Shown in pieces: positions 8,753 to 17,620 of a stretch of 64,000 nucleotides of DNA. Positions within the stretch are counted from its first letter, which is position 1. The number at the start of each line of letters is the position of its first letter. The position numbers and the translations under genes were made by a program. The notes beneath the pieces are model-generated. The model searched no databases and had not been told where the DNA came from. It saw only the letters and a list, made by a program, of their open reading frames with translations. The DNA is taken from the NCBI RefSeq assembly GCF_016745395.1, contig NZ_JAERVJ010000011.1, positions 17,644 through 81,643 of the forward strand, given 5' to 3'. Source of the stretch: Methylocystis sp. Sn-Cys. GTDB lineage: Bacteria > Pseudomonadota > Alphaproteobacteria > Rhizobiales > Beijerinckiaceae.

Positions 8753-9355
8753 ATGCCGACTATCTATGTCGTTGCGCAAGAGCAGGACGAACGGGCGGCT
8801 ATTGCCGCGCTTGTTTGCCAGGAGTGTCGCTCCGTCGAGGTTTTCAAAGACGTGTCGGCCTTTCTCGCCCATAAGGACCCGAGCGAGCCCGGATGCGTCA
8901 TTCTGGAGCTCAAAGAGCCAGCCTCCGCGTCGATTCGACGGTTGCGAGAGTTCCTCGAGCCGCTGCCGATCATCGTTGTCTCGCCGAGCGCAGTCGTTGC
9001 GCGAGCGGTGCAGGCGATGAAACAGGGCGCCGCGGATTTCCTCGCCAAGCCGCTCGAAAAGGAAAGGCTCGTTTCCGCCGTCCAGCGGGGACTCGACATC
9101 AGTTGGGCGCGAATGGAGCAGACGCGGCGCAAGCACGAGTTGCTCGCGCGATACCAAACGCTCAGCGCGCGCGAGAAGGATGTGGTCGGCGCCATCCTCG
9201 ATGGGCGCCCGAACCGGGAAGTCGCTTTGCAGCTCGGCATTCGACCACGCACCGTCGAGATTCACCGCTCGAATGCAATGGCCAAACTTGGGGCGCGAAC
9301 CTTGCCCGAGCTGGTGCGCATCTGGTTCGACCTCGCAGACGGCGACATGTGCTGA
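8753..9355 (+). CDS. FixJ-like LuxR-family regulator with a degenerate receiver
   Basis: A 200-residue response-regulator architecture: receiver at ~1-120 and LuxR-type HTH at ~135-195 (LSAREKDVVGAILDG, then REVALQLGIRPRTVEIHRSNAMAKLGA). The acidic pocket at the N-terminus is YVVAQEQ rather than VDDD, and the phosphoacceptor position is Glu52 (CVILELKEP) in place of Asp; the later conserved Lys is kept (FLAKPLE). Canonical phosphorylation is therefore unlikely. The start at 8753 is preferred over 8681, as it begins at the receiver. No partner kinase is adjacent. Confidence 0.8.
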   Translation: MPTIYVVAQEQDERAAIAALVCQECRSVEVFKDVSAFLAHKDPSEPGCVILELKEPASASIRRLREFLEPLPIIVVSPSAVVARAVQAMKQGAADFLAKPLEKERLVSAVQRGLDISWARMEQTRRKHELLARYQTLSAREKDVVGAILDGRPNREVALQLGIRPRTVEIHRSNAMAKLGARTLPELVRIWFDLADGDMC

Positions 9356-9527
9356 ATTAAGCGCCAAAGAGGCACTCGGGAGTCATGTAAATACTTGCGA
9401 AAACCTCGTTTCACAGAGAATTAGGTATATTCCCCAAATTGAGCGGCGCGCCTGTCGCGGCTAGGTTCCGGGCCACAGTTTCGGTGTCCGCTGCGGCTTG
9501 TTCCAGCGTTTCGTGCGGGGAGTACAA

Positions 9528-9965
9528 ATGACCGAACTCGGCAAATTTGGCGTTGCTTTGGCGTTGAACGAAATCACTCTTTCAGCATCCGTTACCCCCA
9601 TGCATCGGACGCTTCTTGCAAGTTATCGGATGAATGCGCATCGCGGCGAGACATCGGCGCGCGAGCTGATTCTGAGCGATCTTCGCAGCTTTCTCGATCT
9701 CGGCGCGCTCGACCGCGCCACGGACATACTGATCGTCCTGGCGCTTTTCATGAGAGAGTCGGCGCGCAATGAGCGGCGTCTGTCGCTCGCGAAAAGGCGC
9801 CATCACGACGCGATTGCCCTCCAACGCGGGCGTGGCGCCACGCGGGCGCATTATTCAGTCGGCAAGAATGCGAATGCTCTACAGCAGCCGAACCTGCGAC
9901 TGGTGTCGTCCGAAAACATGCATCTCGAGGCGGTGGAAGGCGAGGGGGGCGACGCCCTTCGCTGA
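9528..9965 (+). CDS. Hypothetical protein
   Basis: A 145-residue soluble protein of no family I recognise. The N-terminal half is helical (SARELILSDLRSFLDLGALDRATDILIVLALFMRES) and the rest is basic and Arg-rich. A start at 9498 is possible; 9528 (ATG after GGGGAGTACAA) has the better ribosome-binding site. It follows the receiver-degenerate regulator on the same strand and ends against the convergent PHA-granule-type gene. Confidence 0.5.
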   Translation: MTELGKFGVALALNEITLSASVTPMHRTLLASYRMNAHRGETSARELILSDLRSFLDLGALDRATDILIVLALFMRESARNERRLSLAKRRHHDAIALQRGRGATRAHYSVGKNANALQQPNLRLVSSENMHLEAVEGEGGDALR

Positions 9966-10295
9966 TCAGGAGGTCTTTTTTCCGGGGCCGATGCGCAGGA
10001 CGTCATTCGCGTTGCGAGAGATGAAATCCTGAAGCCCGCCGGAGAGCTTGGCGAGCAACCAGGGCAGTTGCACCTCTATCCGAACCAGCTCGGGCAGCAC
10101 CGTCATTCGCGCCGTCGCGCTTTGGCCCAGCGCGGCGACGCGGACCGTGGCGACGTCGCCCGCCCAGCTTACTTCTGACTGCGCGACCTTATCCACATAT
10201 TCACGCTGCAGCATCTCGATGCGCTCGGCGAGACGCTTTTTCGCGGTCTCCACTCCAAGATCATGCGGCACGGTGATCGTTATGGTGTTCGCCAT
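9966..10295 (-). CDS. Polyhydroxyalkanoic acid system family protein
   Basis: A 109-residue protein matching the small PHA-granule-associated family: ITITVPHDLGVETAKKRLAE at the N-terminus, then a beta-rich middle with WAGDVATVRV and a C-terminal FISRNANDVLRIG. The ATG at 10295 matches the family start; the upstream extension is low complexity. No PHA synthase or phasin is nearby, so a link to PHA storage rests on the family name alone. Confidence 0.7.
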   Translation of the reverse strand: MANTITITVPHDLGVETAKKRLAERIEMLQREYVDKVAQSEVSWAGDVATVRVAALGQSATARMTVLPELVRIEVQLPWLLAKLSGGLQDFISRNANDVLRIGPGKKTS

Positions 10296-10437
10296 GAGCG
10301 CTTCTCTCTGCCCGACGCTGATGTAGGCGCCGGCGCGCCTAAAGGAAAGCGTCGCCCTCTCCCGATCTGATAGCATTTCCGTTTGAACAGCTCGCATCGA
10401 ATCCAGAGCCATAAAAGCGCTGGTTTTATTCAGAGCC

Positions 10438-10520
10438 CGTCATTGCGAGCGAAACGAAGCAATCCAGGGCAGCGATGCGGCCCTGGTTTGCTTCGTCGGC
10501 TCCGCCTCCTCGCAATGACG
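10438..10520. repeat. Palindromic repeat, GTCATTGCGAG family (unit 1 of 5)
   Basis: Facing arms of the type cattgcgagcgaagcgaagc and their complement with ccagggc/gccctgg inside. Other units are at 40311-40389, 48889-48967, 49861-49941 and 51174-51258. The remainder of the 10296-10693 gap holds only the glnA terminator. Confidence 0.9.
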
Positions 10521-10610
10521 GCGGTGAGTTCCTGTGTGTCCGAGCGTCGGGGGATGGCGCCGAACCAATCGAGCGGATCTCGGATGAACTATCGCAGTAA
10601 GCCGGGCCGC

Positions 10611-10641
10611 TAAAAAAATGGGCCGCCCAGAGGGCGGCCCA
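10611..10641 (-). terminator. Rho-independent terminator of glnA
   Basis: On the minus strand a 10-bp perfect stem (TGGGCCGCCC with GGGCGGCCCA, 3-base loop) is followed by a run of seven T residues (10618-10612). It lies ~50 bases after the glnA stop. Confidence 0.9.
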
Positions 10642-10693
10642 CCGATTCTCATCCGTAAGTCTCCAGCTTCACCAGAAGCCGGCTCCTTATGGA

Positions 10694-12103
10694 TCAGTAG
10701 CTGTAATACATATCGAACTCGACCGGATGGGGCGTCATTTCGAAGCGATAGACGTCCTGCATCTTGAGATCGATGTAAGCGTTGATGAAGTCCTCGTTGA
10801 ACACGCCGCCGGCCGTCAGATAGGCGTAGTCGGCCTTGAGGCTGTCGAGCGCTTCACGCAGCGAGCCGCAAACCGTCGGGATCGCCTTCAACTCTTCCGG
10901 CGGCAGATCGTAGAGATCCTTGTCGGCCGGCGCGCCCGGATCGATCTTGTTGGCGATGCCGTCGAGGCCGGCCATCAGCATGGCCGCGAAGGCGAGATAC
11001 GGGTTCGCCGTCGGATCGGGGAAGCGAACCTCGATGCGCTTGGCCTTCGGGTTGGAGCCGAAGGGAATGCGGCAGGAGGCCGAGCGGTTGCGCGAGGAAT
11101 AGGCGAGCAGCACTGGCGCCTCGAAGCCCGGGACCAGACGCTTATAGGAGTTGGTCGACGGGTTGGTGAAGGCGTTCAGCGACTTGGCGTGCTTGATGAT
11201 GCCGCCGATGTACCACAGGCACTCCTGGGAGAGGCCGGCGTATTTGTCGCCAGCGAACACCGGCTTGCCTTCCTTCCAGATCGACTGGTGGACGTGCATG
11301 CCCGAGCCATTGTCGCCATAGACCGGCTTCGGCATGAAGGTCGCCGACTTGCCGTAGGAATGCGCCACCTGATGGATCGCATACTTATAGATCTGCAGGT
11401 GGTCGGCGACGGTGACGAGCGTCTCGAACTTCAGACCGAGCTCATGCTGGGCGGAAGCCACTTCGTGGTGGTGCTTCTCGACCTTGACGCCCATGGCCGC
11501 CATGGCGGCGAGCATCTCGGAGCGCATGTCCTGGGCCGAGTCGACCGGCGGGACCGGGAAGTAGCCGCCCTTGGTGCGGACGCGATGGCCGAGGTTGCCG
11601 CCCTCATAGGCGGTGTCGGAGTTTGTCGGCAGCTCGACCGAGTCGAGCTGGAAGCCCGTGTTGTAGGGGTCGGACGAGAAACGGACGTCGTCGAAGACGA
11701 AGAATTCGGCCTCGGGGCCGAAGAAGGCGGTGTCGCCGACGCCGATCGACTTCACATGCGCCATGGCCTTCTTGGCGATCGAGCGCGGGTCGCGGTTGTA
11801 GGGCTGGCCGGTCGCCGGCTCCACGACGTCGCAGACGATCGACATGGTCGAGGCCGCGAAGAAGGGGTCCATGGTGACGGTCGAGAGGTCGGGCAGGAGC
11901 GTCATGTCCGACTCGTTGATCGCCTTCCAGCCGGCGATCGACGAGCCGTCGAACATGATGCCTTCGTTCAGCGCCTCTTCGTCGACGATCGACACGTCGA
12001 AGGTCACGTGCTGCCACTTGCCGCGCGGATCGGTAAAGCGGAAGTCGACGTATTTTACGTCGTTGTCCTTGATCTGCTTGATTACGTCCTTGGCAGTTGT
12101 CAT
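10694..12103 (-). CDS. glnA: Type I glutamine synthetase
   Basis: A 469-residue GSI that makes glutamine from glutamate, ammonia and ATP. Conserved metal and substrate motifs are present ([43 protein letters not shown]). The adenylylation site is Tyr398 in DLYDLPPEE, the target of the GlnE gene in this window. The ATG at 12103 gives the standard MTTAKDV start; the open frame extends 28 codons upstream without family support. It lies 98 bases after glnB, probably in one operon. Confidence 0.97.
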   Translation of the reverse strand: MTTAKDVIKQIKDNDVKYVDFRFTDPRGKWQHVTFDVSIVDEEALNEGIMFDGSSIAGWKAINESDMTLLPDLSTVTMDPFFAASTMSIVCDVVEPATGQPYNRDPRSIAKKAMAHVKSIGVGDTAFFGPEAEFFVFDDVRFSSDPYNTGFQLDSVELPTNSDTAYEGGNLGHRVRTKGGYFPVPPVDSAQDMRSEMLAAMAAMGVKVEKHHHEVASAQHELGLKFETLVTVADHLQIYKYAIHQVAHSYGKSATFMPKPVYGDNGSGMHVHQSIWKEGKPVFAGDKYAGLSQECLWYIGGIIKHAKSLNAFTNPSTNSYKRLVPGFEAPVLLAYSSRNRSASCRIPFGSNPKAKRIEVRFPDPTANPYLAFAAMLMAGLDGIANKIDPGAPADKDLYDLPPEELKAIPTVCGSLREALDSLKADYAYLTAGGVFNEDFINAYIDLKMQDVYRFEMTPHPVEFDMYYSY

Positions 12104-12201
12104 GTCGATCCTTGCCTCTTCCTTGGGTTTAGTTGCATGCGTTTGCGGCGCAGCGGAGCGGCGAAACAGTCTTTCTAGGAAGCTCACGATAGCCCCGAAG
12201 G

Positions 12202-12543
<342 letters not shown>

Positions 12544-12620
12544 TTATCCCCGCTGCGCCTGAAGCTCCCGCCCGCACCCGCGCTTCGCCTTTGCCGACGC
12601 CGCCGAGCTTCTACCACCTG

Positions 12621-12637
12621 AGCGATTTCCGCGCCAT
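12621..12637 (-). promoter_or_regulatory. Probable sigma-54 promoter of glnBA
   Basis: Minus-strand sequence ATGGCGCGGAAATCGCT has the invariant GG and GC with 10-base spacing and agrees with the sigma-54 consensus at about 14 of 17 positions. It would start transcription ~70 bases before glnB. The pairing with NtrC control is known for glnBA operons; activator sites were not identified here. Confidence 0.6.
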
Positions 12638-12728
12638 GGCCAATCGGTCGGCGCCGAAACCCGTGATGATGCCTGATATTTAGGCTATATGATTAAGTTA
12701 TGAGCTAAATTTGCTCGATTCATCAGCG

Positions 12729-13589
12729 CTAGTCTGAATAGGATACGACCGGCAGATCGGCGCGGGCGCCCCACTCCGACCATGAGCCGTCATAGACTGT
12801 CGCCATCGGCCGGCCAGCGGCGGCGAGGGCAAGGCTGAGGATGCAGGCGGTCATGCCCGATCCGCAGCTTGCTATCGTCCGCTTTGCAGGATCGAGGCCC
12901 GCCGCGGCGAAGGCGGCTTCCAATCCCGCTTTGTCTTTCATCTTTCCGCCCTCGATCACCTCGCCGAAGGGCAGATTATGAGCGCCGGGCATATGGCCGG
13001 CGCGCAGCCCCGGACGCGGCTCGGGGGCGCGGCCCATGAAGCGCTCAAAGGCGCGTGCGTCGACGACCTGAGCGTCGCCGCTCGAAAGCCACGTGTCTAG
13101 CTGTTTCCAATCGGCGACGAGTTCCGGATTGAATGCGGGCGTAAAGTCGCGCGGTTCGCGGGTGACATCGCCCGTCTCGAGCGGCCGTCCCTCCGCCTTC
13201 CACGCCGGAAGGCCCCCGGAAAGGATCGAGACCTTTTTCACGCCGAAGACCTTCATCGTCCACCAGAGGCGCGGGGCCGAGAAGAGGCCGACGCTGTCGT
13301 AGATGACCGCGCGCATGCCGTCTCCAAAGCCCAGCCGGCGCATCTCGGCGGCGAAGACCTCGGGCGAGGGGAGCATATGCGGCAGGCCGGTCGAGTGATC
13401 GGCGATCGCGTCTATGTCGAAAAAGACGGCGCCCGGGATATGCCCCGCCAAATATTCGGCCCGCGGATCGCGGTTCGCCGCCGGCATATGCCAGGACGCG
13501 TCGAAGACGACGATTTCCGGCGACGCAAGATTCTCGGCAAGCCACTGCGGCGGAACGAAAAGCGTGGAGGGGTTGATGTCAGGCGCCAT
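12729..13589 (-). CDS. sseA: 3-mercaptopyruvate sulfurtransferase
   Basis: A 286-residue tandem-rhodanese protein. The first, inactive rhodanese half covers ~10-140 and the active half ~160-285, with the catalytic loop SCGSGMTA (Cys242), the signature of SseA rather than thiosulfate sulfurtransferase. It moves sulfur from 3-mercaptopyruvate to thiol acceptors. The ATG at 13589 is preferred to the one at 13610. The FMN reductase gene ends 17 bases upstream, on the same strand, so they may share a transcript. Confidence 0.88.
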   Translation of the reverse strand: MAPDINPSTLFVPPQWLAENLASPEIVVFDASWHMPAANRDPRAEYLAGHIPGAVFFDIDAIADHSTGLPHMLPSPEVFAAEMRRLGFGDGMRAVIYDSVGLFSAPRLWWTMKVFGVKKVSILSGGLPAWKAEGRPLETGDVTREPRDFTPAFNPELVADWKQLDTWLSSGDAQVVDARAFERFMGRAPEPRPGLRAGHMPGAHNLPFGEVIEGGKMKDKAGLEAAFAAAGLDPAKRTIASCGSGMTACILSLALAAAGRPMATVYDGSWSEWGARADLPVVSYSD

Positions 13590-13606
13590 GTATTCTTCTT
13601 CCCTCT

Positions 13607-14149
13607 TCAAGTGGCGGCGCGGGCCAGCGCGCTCGTGACGGCGGCGATTTTTCGCAGAAGCGTTTCGTTCCGGATCTCCCCGTCCGCGTCCAGCGCGTCC
13701 CGGCCAACGGGGACGTCGGCGCAGGCGGCTTCGACGACATTTGCGCCGGCCTTGTCAAGGACAAGGCGCAGCGCATGGAAGGCGTCGCGCGCGCCGCCAT
13801 GGGCGGATGGATTGATCCACCCCACGGGGCGGCGGTAGAGGCTGCTTGCGCCGATGGTCCAATCCAGCAGATTTTTGAAGCTGCCCGGCAACGATCCGGC
13901 ATATTCGGGCGTCGAAAACAGGATGGCGTCGGCGCGCGCGAGATCTTCTCTCAGGTCCCGCACGCCGGGCGGCGGGGCGTCATGGTCGCAATCCGGATTG
14001 AAATGCGGCAATGCGTCGAGCCCGCAATAGGGCGACATCTCGACGTCGGGGCCCGCGAGCCGCGCCGCCGCCGCAAGCACGGCCGCATTGACCGAGCCGG
14101 CGCGCAGGCTCCCGCAGATCGAAACGATTCTGGTCCGTCCTTGCGTCAT
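13607..14149 (-). CDS. NADPH-dependent FMN reductase family protein
   Basis: A 180-residue flavodoxin-like oxidoreductase. ICGSLRAGSVN is the FMN-phosphate loop and TPEYAGSLPGSFKNLLDW the second flavin-binding loop, both diagnostic of the NADPH-dependent FMN reductase family. The start at 14149 removes an unsupported Arg/Gly-rich extension. Substrate (flavin, quinone, azo dye or chromate) cannot be told. It lies directly upstream of sseA. Confidence 0.82.
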   Translation of the reverse strand: MTQGRTRIVSICGSLRAGSVNAAVLAAAARLAGPDVEMSPYCGLDALPHFNPDCDHDAPPPGVRDLREDLARADAILFSTPEYAGSLPGSFKNLLDWTIGASSLYRRPVGWINPSAHGGARDAFHALRLVLDKAGANVVEAACADVPVGRDALDADGEIRNETLLRKIAAVTSALARAAT

Positions 14150-14277
14150 CCTCGCCGCCGACTCTTCACCGCCGCCCCTTCGTCGCCGTCCCTTGGGCGC
14201 CGGCGCTGCTTGCATCCAGCGCCGTCCGGGGGACAATAAGCCGATTCGATTCTCACTGTCTCCCTGGCGCGGTTATC

Positions 14278-14694
14278 ATGCTCGACATCCCCGGCAAGGC
14301 CTGCGGCCCCTGCCATTTCTGCTGCAAGGTCCTCGAAATCGAGGAGATGAAGAAGACCGCGGGCAAGCTCTGCGAACATTGCGCCGGCGCGGGAGGTTGC
14401 GGCGTTTACGCAACGCGCCCCGAGGTTTGCCGGGATTATTACTGCCAATGGAAAGAAGATCGCGGGCTGCCGGCGACGATGCGGCCCGACAAGGTCGGGA
14501 CGCTCCTCATGGACGATCCGGACAGCGACGAGTACCACGCGGTTTGCGATCCGGAGAAGCCCTTTTCCTGGCGCAATCCTCTCATATTCAGACATCTCGT
14601 CTCGGAAGCGAAAGCCGGTAGGATGGTTGTCGCCAAGGCGGGGCTGCGCGCCTGGCGCATCTATTCGGACGGGCATTGGCAGGAGTCGGCGTGA
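14278..14694 (+). CDS. YkgJ-type cysteine-cluster protein
   Basis: A 138-residue protein with a metal-binding cysteine cluster: Cys9, Cys12, Cys15, Cys16, Cys32, Cys35, Cys41, Cys51 and Cys56. The spacing (CGPCHFCC then RPEVCRDYYC) fits the YkgJ/UPF0153 zinc- or iron-chelating family. The role is unknown. The DUF3108 gene follows 43 bases later on the same strand. Confidence 0.75.
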   Translation: MLDIPGKACGPCHFCCKVLEIEEMKKTAGKLCEHCAGAGGCGVYATRPEVCRDYYCQWKEDRGLPATMRPDKVGTLLMDDPDSDEYHAVCDPEKPFSWRNPLIFRHLVSEAKAGRMVVAKAGLRAWRIYSDGHWQESA

Positions 14695-14737
14695 GGCTTC
14701 GTTCCGCGACGCGCCACCTACTGCAGTCTTGAGCAAC

Positions 14738-15568
14738 ATGAGCCGGATCTTGAAGCTTTTCCCGCCCTCCGCGGCTTTGCCGATTGCGGCGCTGCTTTGC
14801 GCCGGCGCCGGGCCGACCGCGGCCGAAACGATCAAGGCGCACTACGCCTTGAGCCTGATGGGGCTCTCGATCGGCAGCGCCTCCGCTTCGGGCGTGGTCG
14901 AGCCGGAAAGCTACCGCGTCGATATTTCCATGCGGACCTCGGGTCTCGCCAATCTCGTGAACAACACCAAGGGGGCGGCGACCGCGAGCGGCGGCTTGAC
15001 CGCCGCCGGCCCGTCGCCTTCGGCCTACGCCAATACGACCTCGAACAACGACGAGACGCGCACGGTGCGGATGTCGCTTGCCAGCAACGCCGTGCGCGCG
15101 GTCGAGGTGAAGCCGGAGCCTTGGGACGCGGAGATGCGCGTTCCGCTCAACGACGGCGCAAAGAAACGCATCGTTGATCCCGTCAGCGCGCTGATCATGA
15201 GCGTTCCCCAGAGCCAGGAGCTTATTGGGCCGGCCGCCTGCAACCGCACGATCTCTGTGTTCGACGGCGTGACCCGTTTCGACGTCCAGCTCTCTTTTGC
15301 GGGCGCTCACACGGCTCAGACGCACGGCTATTCGGGGCCAGTCGCCGTTTGCTCGGCGCGTTACACGCCGATCGCCGGACACCGCCCCGATAGTAAGTCG
15401 ACCCGCTATTTGGCTGAGAACCGGGATATAAACGTGTGGCTCGCGCCCTTGCCGGACGTGCATGTCGTCGTGCCGATCCATATCGACATGCGCACCGGCG
15501 CGGGCCAGCTCGTCATCGACGCCTCGGATTTCCAAATCGCGCCGCGGCGGGCCGACGCGGGCAGGTGA
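14738..15568 (+). CDS. DUF3108 periplasmic protein
   Basis: A 276-residue protein with an N-terminal signal peptide (cleavage near GPTAAET) and a beta-rich body typical of alphaproteobacterial DUF3108 proteins: KAHYALSLMGLSIGSASASG at the start of the domain, VDPVSALIM in the middle, and a C-terminal strand pattern. The function of the family is not established; an envelope role is likely from its export. The start at 14738 gives the signal peptide; the open frame extends further upstream without family support. Confidence 0.75.
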   Translation: MSRILKLFPPSAALPIAALLCAGAGPTAAETIKAHYALSLMGLSIGSASASGVVEPESYRVDISMRTSGLANLVNNTKGAATASGGLTAAGPSPSAYANTTSNNDETRTVRMSLASNAVRAVEVKPEPWDAEMRVPLNDGAKKRIVDPVSALIMSVPQSQELIGPAACNRTISVFDGVTRFDVQLSFAGAHTAQTHGYSGPVAVCSARYTPIAGHRPDSKSTRYLAENRDINVWLAPLPDVHVVVPIHIDMRTGAGQLVIDASDFQIAPRRADAGR

Positions 15569-15590
15569 GCCAAGCGGAGCTTTAGCCTCC

Positions 15591-15989
15591 TTAGTCGATA
15601 CGCACTTCCTTGGTCTTTTTCCGGTTGCGGCGGTCGGACTCATATTCGAGGTAGCGGATTTCCTTCGGCTCCCCGTCGGCGCGCAGGCAGAACGCCGGGC
15701 GAGGCGTAAAGCCGCCGGCCGGATTTTCGAAGCAATCGGAGAAACGCAGCTCGCACTGGAACATGGTCTCGGTTTTCGGAGCCGCCTGCGCAGCGACGGC
15801 GTGGGCTTTGTCGACCGCCTGCTTGCAGAGCCCGGAATCGAACCCCCAGGCCTGACATTCGCTCACCGAGGACATGTATTTCCCGTCTTCCGTGCAGGCT
15901 GGGGCCGTGCGCCGCGCATAGAAAAACGAGAAGCCGGCGGCGGCCAGCGCAACGAGGATGACGACCAATTTCAAAGGCGTGTTAGCCAT
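15591..15989 (-). CDS. Membrane-anchored cysteine-containing protein, DUF1190/YgiB-like
   Basis: A 132-residue protein with one N-terminal membrane helix (residues 7-25) and an exported part with about five cysteines in the order CTEDG, SECQAWG, LCKQA, QCELRFSDC, FCLRADGE. The SVSEC...C...QCE..F..C pattern recalls the YgiB/DUF1190 family, but this is by eye and could be wrong. The C-terminus is strongly basic. It is convergent with the DUF3108 gene. Confidence 0.5.
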   Translation of the reverse strand: MANTPLKLVVILVALAAAGFSFFYARRTAPACTEDGKYMSSVSECQAWGFDSGLCKQAVDKAHAVAAQAAPKTETMFQCELRFSDCFENPAGGFTPRPAFCLRADGEPKEIRYLEYESDRRNRKKTKEVRID

Positions 15990-16394
15990 GAGCGCTCGCT
16001 TTGTTAATCATTCGGACATTAGTCGTCTGCAATACGGGCGGGCAAGCGCAATCTCCACGGCCGTCTCGCGCGACGACAGTCCCGCGCCTGCGCATTTGCG
16101 CGCCGACAACGAGGTCGCTTGACAAGGATCAGCGACTACAATAGTTCGTTGCATCACCGCATTTCGGAACCACGGTCGATGAGCTGTGGAAGCAAACGCT
16201 CACCGAGCGCGGACAGGGCAGAACAGATATGCGCCCGCCCTTTCGAGGATCGCGTTAAACGCGCGATGGGAACATGTCGGCGATGCGATCCTAAAACTTG
16301 GTATCTCACGATTCCGCCGGCGACGACGGATCAGATGGCAGCATGTCGGCTAATGGTTAGAACCGACAGTTAAGTGTGACAGAAGGAGGAGATA
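15990..16394. other. Intergenic stretch without a supported gene
   Basis: No convincing gene. An 84-residue plus-strand open frame (16119-16373) has an unusual composition and no ribosome-binding site. A TTGACA (16119-16124) and a TACAAT (16137-16142) are only 12 bases apart, too close for a standard promoter. The strong ribosome-binding site at the right end belongs to the small ORF at 16395. Confidence 0.5.
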
Positions 16395-16508
16395 ATGGGC
16401 GCTATTCTCGAACTCACCAGCTATGCGGCGACCCCCGTCGGCATGATCGCGATCATCGTGATCGGCGCGGCTGCTTACTTCGCTGCGCGTTGGGTCTTCA
16501 CCGACTAA
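16395..16508 (+). CDS. 37-residue single-helix membrane protein
   Basis: A small ORF with an excellent ribosome-binding site (AGAAGGAGGAGATA directly before the ATG). The product has a short polar N-terminus (MGAILELTSYAATP), one hydrophobic helix VGMIAIIVIGAAAYFAA and a short RWVFTD tail. No family is recognised; size and topology resemble small regulatory subunits of membrane complexes. It stands alone with more than 300 bases on each side. Confidence 0.6.
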   Translation: MGAILELTSYAATPVGMIAIIVIGAAAYFAARWVFTD

Positions 16509-16829
16509 ATCAGCGCTTCTAGCAGCTTACGTTCAGGCGCGACGCGTCGGCACTTGCCGATGCGGCGCGCCTTAATTTTTTTTGCGGTTGTCCTTTCGGC
16601 GTTCGTTGCCCGCGTGAGAACGCTTGCGTCTTGCCGCGCCATGAGTATTCTGGGCCCGCTTCCCAACTCGAATGGGCAGGTATCAATTCGGCGTCGCTTC
16701 GAGGACGGTCAACCAGATCAATGGCTGTCGCGATGCATATGAGGCGTTTTTTCCGTTCTCGTGGCGCCGCCATGCGAAAGTGGAAAAAATGGGAGCGCCT
16801 ACCTTTTCGATCAGGGCTGGGAGGGGCGG
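16509..16829. other. Intergenic stretch, nothing recognised
   Basis: Contains no supported gene or hairpin terminator that I can see. It presumably carries the promoter for the regulator at 16830, but no clear -35/-10 pair stands out. Confidence 0.4.
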
Positions 16830-17603
16830 ATGGACAATATCCGGGCGAGCGGGGAAAGTGCGGATCTCGCGAAGACCGCTCCGCGCCCAGAAGGTGACGA
16901 CGGCGCGCCGTCGCAGCAGGCCGCCAGCATCGATGTCGCCATCGCCGACAAGAGCCCGCTGATTCTTGCCGGCCTCGACAAGCTCCTGTCCGACGACAAG
17001 CGTTTCAACCTCGTCCTCAAAGTGACGGATGGCGAAGAGTTTCTCGAGGCCGCCCGGCAGCAGAAGTTCGCGATCGCGGTCATTGGCTGGCAATTGCCCA
17101 CGCTGCATGCGCGCGATGTTTTACGCGCCCTCTCGCGCCAGGTCTCGGCGCCCAAGATCGTGGTCTATAGCGGCACCAACGATCCCGCGGCGCCTGCCGA
17201 GACACTGCAGCTCGGGGGCGCGGGCTTCGTCTCGAAGCGCGCCCCGCCAGAACGGCTTCTCGACGTGCTGGCGGCGGTGGCGGCGGGCGATATGGTCTTT
17301 CCCTTCGTCGACATCCGCAAGATGCGCAGCGATCCTTTGGAGAATCTCACGTTGCGCGAGAGAAGCCTCTTGTCGGCGCTGGGGTCGGGCCACACCAACA
17401 GCCAGCTCGCCAAGGATTTCGGCGTTTCGATCAACACGATCAAATTCCATCTGCGCAATCTTTTCGAGAAGCTCGACGTGCGTAACCGAGCTCAAGCGAT
17501 CGCTTTGTTTCTCGAAATGAAGCACGGTAGCTGGCCGGGCGGCTCCGGCGGGCGCAGCATGGAGCCGACGACAACCACGCGCGGGCGGCGGCGCGCCGAA
17601 TAG
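16830..17603 (+). CDS. NarL/LuxR-family regulator with a degenerate receiver
   Basis: A 257-residue protein with a ~30-residue polar leader, a receiver domain (~34-150) and a LuxR HTH (~165-225: LTLRERSLLSALGSG, then QLAKDFGVSINTIKFHLRNLFEKLDV). The phosphoacceptor position is Gly86 (IAVIGWQLP) where Asp is expected, and the acidic pair is reduced to one Asp (VAIADKSP). Phosphorylation is therefore doubtful. A Ser/Thr/Arg-rich tail follows the HTH. The start at 16830 has a GGGAGGGG ribosome-binding site. Confidence 0.8.
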   Translation: MDNIRASGESADLAKTAPRPEGDDGAPSQQAASIDVAIADKSPLILAGLDKLLSDDKRFNLVLKVTDGEEFLEAARQQKFAIAVIGWQLPTLHARDVLRALSRQVSAPKIVVYSGTNDPAAPAETLQLGGAGFVSKRAPPERLLDVLAAVAAGDMVFPFVDIRKMRSDPLENLTLRERSLLSALGSGHTNSQLAKDFGVSINTIKFHLRNLFEKLDVRNRAQAIALFLEMKHGSWPGGSGGRSMEPTTTTRGRRRAE

Positions 17604-17620
17604 GCGCGCGCTGCAATTTT

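Noticed and set aside
16119..16373. 84-residue ORF
   Set aside because: No ribosome-binding site, skewed composition and no link to known families.
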